From Proteobacteria bacterium UBA7447 (GTDB lineage: Bacteria > Pseudomonadota > Gammaproteobacteria > Arenicellales > UBA868): a stretch of 6,429 nucleotides of DNA. Numbering within the stretch: the stretch's first letter is position 1; each line of letters opens with the position of its first letter. A program made the translations under genes and the position numbers. The stretch is taken from positions 36,781-43,209 of the forward strand of contig DLPX01000035.1 in NCBI GenBank assembly GCA_002477475.1. Reading direction: 5' to 3'. The notes under the pieces were generated by a model, which was given only the letters and a program-made list of their open reading frames with translations, was not told the DNA's origin and did no database searches. This document shows, in pieces, positions 1 to 5,775 of the stretch.

Positions 1-30
1 TCGGTGGTTCGATTCCGCCCCTGGCCACCA
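1..30 (+). tRNA. tRNA-Phe, 3' end only (partial)
   Basis: The first 30 bases are the 3' end of a tRNA cut by the window edge. A T arm is visible at about 4-20 (stem GGTGG, loop TTCGATT, stem CCGCC, with one T-G wobble), followed by the acceptor 3' strand CCTGGCC, discriminator A and an encoded CCA. The 5' acceptor strand would be GGCCAGG. That acceptor with this T arm is, from memory, the form of tRNA-Phe(GAA) in beta- and gammaproteobacteria. The anticodon is outside the window, so the amino acid is an inference. That this is a tRNA 3' end is nearly certain. Confidence 0.85.
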
Positions 31-62
31 TTTATCTAGTCATTGCAGTTCCGATAACAAAG

Positions 63-90
63 CGGCTGAAAGAAAGAACACCATCAGCCG
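63..90 (-). terminator. Possible weak terminator hairpin downstream of the potassium channel gene
   Basis: A perfect 7-bp inverted repeat, CGGCTGA (63-69) and TCAGCCG (84-90), has a 14-nt loop. Read on the minus strand it lies about 100 nt after the channel stop codon and is followed by a T-rich but interrupted stretch, CTTTGTTATC. It could end minus-strand transcription before it runs into the tRNA gene. The long loop and broken T tract make it a weak candidate. Confidence 0.3.
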
Positions 91-112
91 AAGATCAGAC
101 TTCTCCATTCAG

Positions 113-173
113 ACTCTCGTCCTGCCCGCGGCGACTTCCCTTCTGAGCAGGATTTTTGCGGTTCAATGAGAGT
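113..173. repeat. Nested inverted repeats in the tRNA-channel gap
   Basis: Two nested inverted repeats lie in the gap. The outer pair is ACTCTC (113-118) with GAGAGT (168-173), and the inner pair is TCCTGC (120-125) with GCAGGA (147-152). The inner arm is followed on the plus strand by TTTTT (153-157), so it might terminate tRNA transcription, although its 21-nt loop is long. No gene was recognised between the tRNA end and position 188. Confidence 0.3.
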
Positions 174-187
174 TCTGGAGAAAATCA

Positions 188-888
188 TTACTGTTCCGAG
201 TCGCGCACTTTACTTAATGCTGATGCAACAAGTCCCGAGGGGATCGCGATCATCCCAATTCCGATGATCAAAACAAAAAAAGTGAAAATTTTCCCGCCTG
301 CCGTAATGGGTACCGCATCGCCGTAGCCCACCGTTGTTAACGTTACTACGGTCCACCATAAGTCTTCGAATACAGATCGGAAGACGTCGGGTTGGGCTGC
401 CCTTTCGCAAAAAAAATCCCCACCGCACTCAGGTAGATCAAAGCAAACGAAAATAATGCAAAAACCATTACTTCGTCTTTAACCAATTTGAATGCCATTT
501 GCAGCCTTCTTGCAGCTTGACTGTATCGCACCAACTTCAGGATCACCGCCAAGCGGGCCAACCTAAGAATCCTCAGTGAACGCAAATCAAGGCCAACAGC
601 AAGATAGAACGGAAGAATTGCCAAGAGATCAATGATCCCATAAAAACTAAAAATAAAAGCCCACTTACGTTTACTGAAGTAGAGGCGGAGTAGATACTCC
701 GCAGTAAAGATCAACACGATAGTCGCCTCTGCTGCTTCTAGCACCATAAGTGCTCGGTCTGAAAGTCCAGGGAGGGTCTCAATTGAGAACGCGACTACGG
801 ATATGACGATTAAAATCTGAATCGTCCCATCAAACGCCTTTCCCAGCACGGTATCGTTCTGCTCTACTATGTTTCTCAGCGAGGTCAT
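188..888 (-). CDS. Voltage-gated potassium channel (6-TM, Kv type), interrupted by a -1 frameshift
   Basis: This is a tetrameric inner-membrane K+ channel of the bacterial voltage-gated family. From ATG at 888 the frame gives S1 (about 21-38), S2 (50-70, with E64), S3 (78-98, with D87), an S4 sensor with arginines every third residue (R103, R106, R109, R112) and S5 (138-160). The frame then runs into TAG at 346-348 after 180 residues, with no pore. Adding one T to the T8 run (minus strand, 416-409) restores an open frame to TAA at 188-190. That frame contains WWTVVTLTTVGYGD, the selectivity filter (bases 317-334), and the S6 helix. The restored length is 233 residues, normal for the family. 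The downstream frame has no stops and full conservation. The break may therefore be a sequencing error, a recent mutation, or recoding: T TTT TTT is in the correct register for -1 slippage. AGGAAAGG precedes the ATG by about 11 nt. The gene is divergent from the gene at 1037. Family assignment is firm; functional state is uncertain. Confidence 0.85.
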
Positions 889-959
889 TTGTACGAAAAC
901 CTTTCCTGATTATTGAGCGCTAGATCAGTCGGAATGTTGAACACGCGTCTACTATTGCT

Positions 960-976
960 GTCTCATCTTCTGAGAC
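960..976. repeat. Inverted repeat in the divergent channel/DUF420-like intergenic region
   Basis: GTCTCA (960-965) and TGAGAC (971-976) form a perfect 6-bp inverted repeat around a 5-nt centre, midway in the 148-nt gap between two divergent genes. It could be an operator for either direction. No convincing -35/-10 pair was found beside it, so its role is unproven. Confidence 0.35.
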
Positions 977-1036
977 CGCATTGTACCGGGCGTGTTAGCT
1001 ACACTCGAACCGTTAAACTTTTCATCGGAGATCCTC

Positions 1037-1525
1037 ATGGAGTACCACGCTTTTCACGATTGGCTTACAACCCCGGGCTTTTTGCACGCAGGCGCAACCA
1101 TCGGTGCAGACTTGGCATTAGTGTCTATGCTCTTTGTCGCGCTGTTGTTTACGTTTGGGGTGATCATGGCTATCAAACAACATTATGAGATTCACCGTTG
1201 GACCCAGACGACCGGAGTCATTTTCAGTACGGTCATCGCAGGATGGCTGATGGCTAGAGGTTTCGCCGAAGAGGTGATCAAAGAGGGTCCGAAGCCGGGC
1301 GGCGAGGTATTTTATGTGTTACTCGCGTCCCACGGGGTTGTCGGAATTATCGCAGTCCTGCTTGGCGTATTCATTGCGCTTCGTGCAAATGGACTCGTTC
1401 CGAAACGTCTCCAATTTAATAACTATAAGTTAGTGATGCGCTGCTCTTATGGGCTCTATATGCTTGCGGTTGTTTTGGGAGTATGGGTTTACGTAGTAAT
1501 GCCGGATCGGGTGGCCGCTGCTTAA
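1037..1525 (+). CDS. Four-helix membrane protein, DUF420/YozB-like
   Basis: A 162-residue integral membrane protein of unknown function. Four hydrophobic segments are visible at about 25-46, 57-73, 93-116 and 133-155. Short polar loops contain H49 and H53 (KQHYEIHRW) and H99 (ASHG), and the C-terminal helix follows a Tyr-Lys start. The helix count, size, loop histidines and a last helix ending VWVYVVM resemble the DUF420 (YozB) family, whose members are often found with cytochrome oxidase genes. None of those genes is present here, so the family call is tentative. The ATG at 1037 is chosen because CGGAG lies 6 nt upstream. An in-frame GTG at 992 would add 15 residues but has no Shine-Dalgarno site. 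The next gene follows on the same strand after 101 nt, so co-transcription is possible. Confidence 0.7.
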   Translation: MEYHAFHDWLTTPGFLHAGATIGADLALVSMLFVALLFTFGVIMAIKQHYEIHRWTQTTGVIFSTVIAGWLMARGFAEEVIKEGPKPGGEVFYVLLASHGVVGIIAVLLGVFIALRANGLVPKRLQFNNYKLVMRCSYGLYMLAVVLGVWVYVVMPDRVAAA

Positions 1526-1626
1526 ATGAGGATGGGCATCTTATGGGATTCCATGATTCAGTCAGGATCTCCCTGGGGTTAAATATTTGCAGATAAGTCA
1601 ATAGTCGCTGTTCACGGAATTCGTCT

Positions 1627-2838
1627 ATGGAATATTCTGATCTCGCGATCCTGTCAGGAATTGTTCTTCTTTTCGGCATTTGCTCTTCGAAGTTAAGGTC
1701 CTGGAACATCACCGGCCCTATGGCGCTGGTGACCCTTGGGGTGGTCGTTACGGTGCTCGCTCCGACCTCTTTCCAGGATGAGAGGAATGCCACGTTCATA
1801 GAAATATTTGCCGAGGTGACTCTTATTCTGGTGCTATTTTCAGACGCGGCAAACCTAAATCTTCGGACCTTTATTAAGGATCATAATCTTGCTCAACGCA
1901 TGTTAATGATGGGAATGCCGCTCAGCATACTGCTTGGGACCATTTTTGCTCTCCTGCTTTTTGAGCAGATCGGTATCGTTGAGGCGGCGCTCCTCGCAGC
2001 GATTCTCGCTCCAACCGATGCCGCTCTCGGGCAGGCAGTCGTATCAAGCCCAAAGGTGCCCAGCAGAATCCGCCAGACGCTGAACACAGAGAGTGGACTG
2101 AACGATGGAATCGCGCTGCCGATGGTTTTGTTTTTTGTATGTATGGCAAGTGCTGTCCATGATCCGAAGACCGCCGAATATTGGCTTAAATTTGGCGCAA
2201 TGCAACTGATATTGGGCCCGTTAGCGGGTTGGTTCGTAGCGTCGGTCAGCGCGAATGCGTTGAATAGGGCCATGAAGACAGCTGTGCTCCATCGATCTGT
2301 GCAGGGGATCGCCAATCTCAGCACGGCTTTTCTGGCGTTCGCGGGAGCGGAACAAATTGGTGGGAATGGATTTATTGCCGCGTTTGTTGCGGGGCTCGTC
2401 TTTGGAAATATGTTTCACGGGGATAAAGATTTTCTTTTCGACTTCGGGGAAACCCAAGGCATGCTACTGACTCTGGTGACCTTTTTCTTTTTCGGATTGA
2501 CTATGGTGCCGATGCTGTTTAAGAGCATGGAGTGGAGTTTCGTGATTTATGGCGTCCTGAGCTTGACCCTTGTCAGGCTGGTTCCAGTCGCCATTTCTTT
2601 GATCGGCACAGGACTGCCAATTCGGACGGTTTCGTTTCTTGGGTGGTTTGGCCCCCGTGGCCTTGCTTCAATTCTTTTTGTACTGCTCATCCTGGAAGAT
2701 GCCGAGATCGCTAACGAGGAACTGATTCTTGTCGTGACCATAACGACCGTAGTCCTCAGCGTTTTTGCACATGGATTGAGCGCGGGTCCAGCCGCGCGGC
2801 GATGGGGTATCGCATCTAACCCAACAGACACCACTTAA
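1627..2838 (+). CDS. Na+(K+)/H+ antiporter, CPA1 / NhaP-type
   Basis: A 403-residue inner-membrane cation/proton antiporter of the Na+/H+ exchanger family (PF00999), which trades external protons for internal Na+ or K+ in pH and salt homeostasis. It is hydrophobic throughout with about 12-13 helices. Family signatures are visible. APTDAAL at 128-134 is the unwound helix with T130 and D131. ESGLNDG at 155-161 carries the Asn-Asp pair (N159, D160) that binds the ion in CPA1 proteins. FGPRGLAS at 341-348 contains the conserved arginine R344. The length is typical of the membrane domain alone, and no cytoplasmic TrkA-N or CNMP regulatory domain is present. The start is ATG 1627, before which only a weak CGGA site is seen. 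An antiporter near a K+ channel gene fits an ion-homeostasis neighbourhood, but a functional link is only suggested. Na+ versus K+ specificity cannot be read. Confidence 0.9.
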   Translation: MEYSDLAILSGIVLLFGICSSKLRSWNITGPMALVTLGVVVTVLAPTSFQDERNATFIEIFAEVTLILVLFSDAANLNLRTFIKDHNLAQRMLMMGMPLSILLGTIFALLLFEQIGIVEAALLAAILAPTDAALGQAVVSSPKVPSRIRQTLNTESGLNDGIALPMVLFFVCMASAVHDPKTAEYWLKFGAMQLILGPLAGWFVASVSANALNRAMKTAVLHRSVQGIANLSTAFLAFAGAEQIGGNGFIAAFVAGLVFGNMFHGDKDFLFDFGETQGMLLTLVTFFFFGLTMVPMLFKSMEWSFVIYGVLSLTLVRLVPVAISLIGTGLPIRTVSFLGWFGPRGLASILFVLLILEDAEIANEELILVVTITTVVLSVFAHGLSAGPAARRWGIASNPTDTT

Positions 2839-2883
2839 CCGGCCGGAGCCAAGCCTATAGATCATGGCGGACTAGTGAATATA

Positions 2884-2888
2884 GGGAG
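2884..2888 (+). promoter_or_regulatory. Ribosome binding site deciding the start of the Rieske pseudogene
   Basis: GGGAG sits 5 nt before ATG 2894. It supports that ATG, which is in a different frame from the main Rieske reading frame, over the in-frame GTG at 2875, which has no such site. This is the main evidence for a frameshift near the N-terminus. Confidence 0.6.
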
Positions 2889-2893
2889 AAAGA

Positions 2894-3405
2894 ATGAAAA
2901 AGCTCAAAATTTGCAGTTGGGAAGATCTCCGGGTCGAAAACCCATACACGCATTAGTCTCAAATATCGACCTCGTTGTTGTGCGCTGCTACGAAAACGTG
3001 TCGGTGCTTTATGGAAGATGTGCACACCGGGGCGCCCTGATGTCAGATGGTTTCGTTGATGGCGACAACATAATTTGTGGCGTTCACGGTTGGGACTATC
3101 GAATCGATAGCGGCGTCAGTGAGTACAACAATTCAGAAACACTCCCAAAGTTCCAGAGTTGGGTTGAGGATGGAGATGTTTGGGTTAACGAGGATGAAAT
3201 TAGCCAATGGGGGATAGCCAACCCCCAGCCTTTCAATCGAGAGGATTATCAAGGGGCTTTCCAGGATCCTCATGGATGCGCCGAGGAGCCCGAGGTAAAG
3301 TTAATCAAGAAGCTGGCCTCAGAGGGCCTTTCTAAGACTGGTCATCATGGTCCGGCGGCGGCGATGGGTGTTCCGATGTTAAGGGTCCAGAGCCGTTTGA
3401 CTTGA
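2894..3405 (+). pseudogene. Truncated and frameshifted Rieske [2Fe-2S] part of an FMN-binding glutamate synthase family protein
   Basis: The ATG at 2894 has a good Shine-Dalgarno site and begins MKKLKICSWEDL, but this frame stops at TAG 2954-2956. The Rieske domain continues in the -1 frame, which is also open from GTG 2875. One extra A in the run at 2937-2940 would join them as ...RVEKPIHALVS. The Rieske cluster ligands are intact: C-A-H (from base 3019) and C-G-V-H (from base 3076), sixteen residues apart. From memory, the sequence through LIKKLASEGLSKTGHHGP and AMGVP matches the N-terminal part of the large Rieske plus GltS-like FMN proteins. There, several hundred further residues form the flavin-binding synthase domain. 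Here the match ends near base 3375 and a stop follows at 3403-3405, only 36 nt from the convergent aminotransferase gene. The catalytic domain is therefore deleted. A small stand-alone Rieske ferredoxin is an alternative, but the abrupt end argues for a remnant. Confidence 0.7.
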
Positions 3406-3441
3406 TCGAGATCAGGCTCAAATTAAGTTATCGATTGAATC

Positions 3442-4833
3442 CTACTCGTACTCTTCCCATTCCTTGGTAAAGCCTGTCATTGTGTTCATTAGGCGGCGCA
3501 TTAGCTCATCGCATTCGGTTCGGGTAATGGTGAGTGGGGGTGAGAGCAAAAACCAGTCGCCATATTTTCCACCGGCCGTTCGGCGCGAATAAATCATCAG
3601 CCCGTTATTCAGACCGTGGATACGGATTTTCTCAGTGGGTAAAAATTGCGCCGCCATCGGTTCTTTGCTGACGGGATCGGCCACGAGTTCGATGCCCAGC
3701 AGCAGACCCTTTCCGCGGACATCGCCGATGATTGGGAATTCATCCGCCAGTGCCCACACACGTTCCCTGAGGTAGTCACCCATCGCGGCGGCGTTATCGA
3801 TGAGACTGAGCCTCTCGTACTCATCAAGCACCGCAAGTCCCGTCGCGCAGGTGATGGGGCTGGCGTTGTAGGTGTGTGAAAAGTTGAATCCCGTCAGAGT
3901 AGACAAGTGGTCTACAAGACGAGCCGGGAACAGCGTAGCCCCAAGCGGCGCGTAGCCTGACCCTAGCCCTTTGGCCATGACCACGATATCTGGCAGGGCA
4001 TCCGGATAATAGTGAGCATTCAGGAACTTGCCGGTACGCCCCGTGCCGCAGAGTACTTCGTCGAAAATCAAAAAGATCCGATGACGGCTACAGATTTCCC
4101 GTATCCCCTCAAAGTAGGCAGGCAGTGGAACGGTGCAGCCGGTGGCGAGACCGCCGACCGGTTCCATCGCAAAAGCCAGCACGGTATTCGGACCCAACTC
4201 CTGAATTTTGGCTTCGAGCGCTTCTAGTGAGAACTTTGCGTAACTTTCCGGTGTGTGCGACTTGGGCAGGCGATACGTGAGCGGGGCAGGGACTTTGTGA
4301 CTGGTCATGCCAAAGCCATCAAAGAAGTCTCCCAGTGCCTCGTCTCCTGACATACCGAGGGTAGCGATGGTGCTGCCGTGATAGGACGGTTGGCACGTCA
4401 GAAGATGCCGTCGCTCAGGTTGGCCTGTTGCCACAAAATACTGACGGACAAACTTGATTGCGATTTCCATCGCCTCGCTGCCTCCGCTGGATAAGGCAAC
4501 CCGCTCATAACCCGGTCCAGAAAGCGTCGCAATGCGATCAGTCAGTGCAATATTCGGTTGATGACGAGCCACTCTGGAGTAGGCAAAGTCCATTTGCCGG
4601 GCCTGTTCGGCCATGGCGTCGGCAACCCGCTCATTACCATGCCCGATATTGCTGACGACGGGACCAGAAGAAGCATCAATGTACTCGTTGCCGTTTTCAT
4701 CCCACATATAAATACCTTTGGTGTGGGTAATCACCGGCAACGGCACGATATTGTTCTGTGCGTAAAAGACATCCTGGGCGCCGCCGCGCAGGGGCGGGGT
4801 ATCAGCGAAAGACTTGACGTCAGAAGGGCTCAT
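3442..4833 (-). CDS. Class III (omega) aminotransferase, PLP-dependent
   Basis: A 463-residue cytoplasmic fold-type I aminotransferase of class III, the group of GABA, beta-alanine, ornithine, taurine and diamine transaminases. It moves an amino group, usually a terminal one, to pyruvate or 2-oxoglutarate. Visible landmarks are SSGGSEA (115-121, PLP phosphate site), YHG (151-153, the aromatic residue stacking on PLP), FDEVLCGTGRTG (257-268, with D258 contacting the pyridine nitrogen), MAKGLGSGYAPLGA (286-299, with Schiff-base lysine K288) and SHTY (319-322, phosphate contact from the partner subunit). The protein is complete and of normal length. ATG 4833 is the only reasonable start; no strong Shine-Dalgarno site precedes it. 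It is divergent from the SDR and ureohydrolase genes across a shared promoter region and convergent with the Rieske remnant. The natural substrate is unknown; the neighbours suggest an omega-amino acid, amine or guanidino compound. Confidence 0.9.
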   Translation of the reverse strand: MSPSDVKSFADTPPLRGGAQDVFYAQNNIVPLPVITHTKGIYMWDENGNEYIDASSGPVVSNIGHGNERVADAMAEQARQMDFAYSRVARHQPNIALTDRIATLSGPGYERVALSSGGSEAMEIAIKFVRQYFVATGQPERRHLLTCQPSYHGSTIATLGMSGDEALGDFFDGFGMTSHKVPAPLTYRLPKSHTPESYAKFSLEALEAKIQELGPNTVLAFAMEPVGGLATGCTVPLPAYFEGIREICSRHRIFLIFDEVLCGTGRTGKFLNAHYYPDALPDIVVMAKGLGSGYAPLGATLFPARLVDHLSTLTGFNFSHTYNASPITCATGLAVLDEYERLSLIDNAAAMGDYLRERVWALADEFPIIGDVRGKGLLLGIELVADPVSKEPMAAQFLPTEKIRIHGLNNGLMIYSRRTAGGKYGDWFLLSPPLTITRTECDELMRRLMNTMTGFTKEWEEYE

Positions 4834-4871
4834 GACAGTGAGGCACCGCAGAAAGTTTCGATAGGTTTTGG

Positions 4872-4899
4872 TTGATTTGTGCGTCCGTGATTATATGAT
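4872..4899 (+). promoter_or_regulatory. Sigma70-type promoter of the SDR-ureohydrolase operon
   Basis: TTGATT (4872-4877) and TATGAT (4894-4899) are separated by 16 nt, each close to the -35 and -10 consensus. Transcription would begin near 4906, leaving a leader of about 57 nt before GTG 4963. The -10 box lies in the centre of the inverted repeat at 4880-4908, so a repressor bound there would block it. Confidence 0.55.
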
Positions 4900-4908
4900 C
4901 AGGACGCA
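4880..4908. promoter_or_regulatory. Palindromic operator candidate over divergent promoters
   Basis: TGCGTCC (4880-4886) and GGACGCA (4902-4908) are perfect inverted arms. An inner pair, TGAT (4888-4891) and ATCA (4898-4901), lies almost symmetrically inside them. The site covers the -10 boxes of both divergent genes and lies upstream of both predicted transcript starts or at their edge, so it is better explained as a protein-binding site in DNA than as an RNA hairpin. The regulator is not in the window and its family cannot be named. Confidence 0.5.
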
Positions 4909-4928
4909 ATCCAAACAGGCAATCACGG
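4885..4928. repeat. Second, overlapping inverted repeat in the divergent promoter region
   Basis: CCGTGATT (4885-4892) and AATCACGG (4921-4928) are perfect 8-bp inverted arms 28 nt apart. The left arm overlaps the palindrome at 4880-4908. They may be two half-sites for cooperative binding or a coincidence. Confidence 0.35.
4890..4895 (-). promoter_or_regulatory. -10 box of the aminotransferase promoter
   Basis: The minus strand reads TATAAT exactly, about 57 nt from the aminotransferase ATG. No -35 hexamer at 16-18 nt matches well; TTGGAT at 4914-4909 is only 13 nt away. The promoter may be activator-dependent, or the match may be a by-product of the AT-rich palindrome centre. Confidence 0.4.
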
Positions 4929-4951
4929 CGGTTACGATGACGGGAATGATG

Positions 4952-4957
4952 AGGAGG
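4952..4957 (+). promoter_or_regulatory. Strong ribosome binding site fixing a GTG start
   Basis: AGGAGG lies 5 nt before GTG 4963. The tandem ATGs at 4946 and 4949 are in another frame that stops at 4964-4966, so this site selects the GTG as the SDR start. Confidence 0.7.
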
Positions 4958-4962
4958 ACGGT

Positions 4963-5757
4963 GTGAATCTCGCTGCGGCTGAGGTCGACAGTCCCGTTGC
5001 GATCATTACCGGCGGCGGGACCGGCATTGGGGCAGCATGTGCCACGGCGCTTGCTGCCAGGGGCTGTCGGATCGTGGTCAATTATCAGAGCAGTCATGAA
5101 AGCGCAAAAGAGACTGTTGCGCAATGCCAGGATCTTGGCGTCAGTGCGTTGTCGGCACAGGGAAGTATTGCCAAGGATGAAGACTGTCGCCGGATTCTTG
5201 ATGAGACCTGGGAGGTCTTTGGACGGGTAGACCTACTCGTCAATAATGCCGGCGTTACCCGTTTTGCCGATCAGAAACATCTTGATGCACTGGATGCGTC
5301 TGATTTTGATTACATCATGTCGGTGAACGTAAACGGCACTTATCAGATGACCCGCGCGGCCGTGCCGTATCTTAAAAAGTCTGATCGGGCGGCAGTGGTC
5401 AACGTGTCGTCGCACTCAGGGATCAGCGGGATCGGCTCTTCTATGGCGTATGCGGCATCCAAAGGCGCGCTCAATACGATGACGCTCTCGCTGGCGCGTA
5501 ATCTGGCACCCTTGATCCGTGTCAATGCGGTTTGCCCGGGCTTTGTGGATACGAGATGGCTGTCGGGAAAACTTTCAGATGAGGCGTTGACAGAATTCAG
5601 GGAGAAAGTCTCGGCCGCTGCACCGTTGCAGACTTTTGTCACACCGGCCGATGTGGCAGACGCTGTATGCTGGCTGGGACTGCACGCGCGTTCCGTCACG
5701 GGACAGCTACTGGTGATCGACGGCGGCACACACTTAACCACAGCGAACCCGCTTTAG
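4963..5757 (+). CDS. Short-chain dehydrogenase/reductase (SDR), FabG-like
   Basis: A 264-residue cytoplasmic NAD(P)-dependent oxidoreductase of the classical SDR family. It shows the Rossmann glycine motif TGGGTGIG (16-23), NNAG (94-97), N123 in MSVNVNGT, the catalytic serine at VVNVSS (145-150), Y163 and K167 in YAASK, PGFVDT (192-197), and a C-terminal TGQLLVIDGG typical of FabG-like enzymes. The second strand ends VVNYQSS rather than with an aspartate, which favours NADP(H), as in FabG, though not decisively. The start is GTG. The gene is followed 18 nt later by the ureohydrolase gene and divergent from an aminotransferase. It is therefore more likely to act on a catabolic carbonyl or alcohol intermediate than in fatty acid synthesis; no acyl carrier or other fab gene is nearby. 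The substrate is unknown. Confidence 0.9.
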   Translation: MNLAAAEVDSPVAIITGGGTGIGAACATALAARGCRIVVNYQSSHESAKETVAQCQDLGVSALSAQGSIAKDEDCRRILDETWEVFGRVDLLVNNAGVTRFADQKHLDALDASDFDYIMSVNVNGTYQMTRAAVPYLKKSDRAAVVNVSSHSGISGIGSSMAYAASKGALNTMTLSLARNLAPLIRVNAVCPGFVDTRWLSGKLSDEALTEFREKVSAAAPLQTFVTPADVADAVCWLGLHARSVTGQLLVIDGGTHLTTANPL

Positions 5758-5775
5758 GGTTCAGCGGAGAACATT

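Noticed and set aside
1..30. tRNA 3' end as the attachment site of an integrated element
   Set aside because: I saw no second copy of the tRNA end, no integrase gene and no phage or plasmid gene in the window.
210..428. Minus-strand open frame of 72 codons overlapping the channel gene
   Set aside because: It is the third frame across the channel's frameshift region and contains neither channel half; the pore is in the frame ending at 188.
992..1036. GTG 992 as start of the DUF420-like protein
   Set aside because: No Shine-Dalgarno site precedes it, while ATG 1037 has CGGAG at 6 nt.
1526..1626. Promoter or ion-responsive leader before the antiporter
   Set aside because: No convincing -35/-10 pair or known riboswitch core was seen in this 101-nt gap.
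1893..2324. Minus-strand open frame of 143 codons inside the antiporter gene
   Set aside because: It is antisense to a well-conserved antiporter with clear motifs, and its translation resembles no family I know.
3401..3425. GATC-rich inverted repeat as a terminator between the convergent genes
   Set aside because: The symmetric form leaves only a 2-nt loop and no T run follows on either strand.
5343..5741. Minus-strand open frame of 132 codons inside the SDR gene
   Set aside because: It is antisense to the SDR active-site region; the plus frame carries all SDR motifs.
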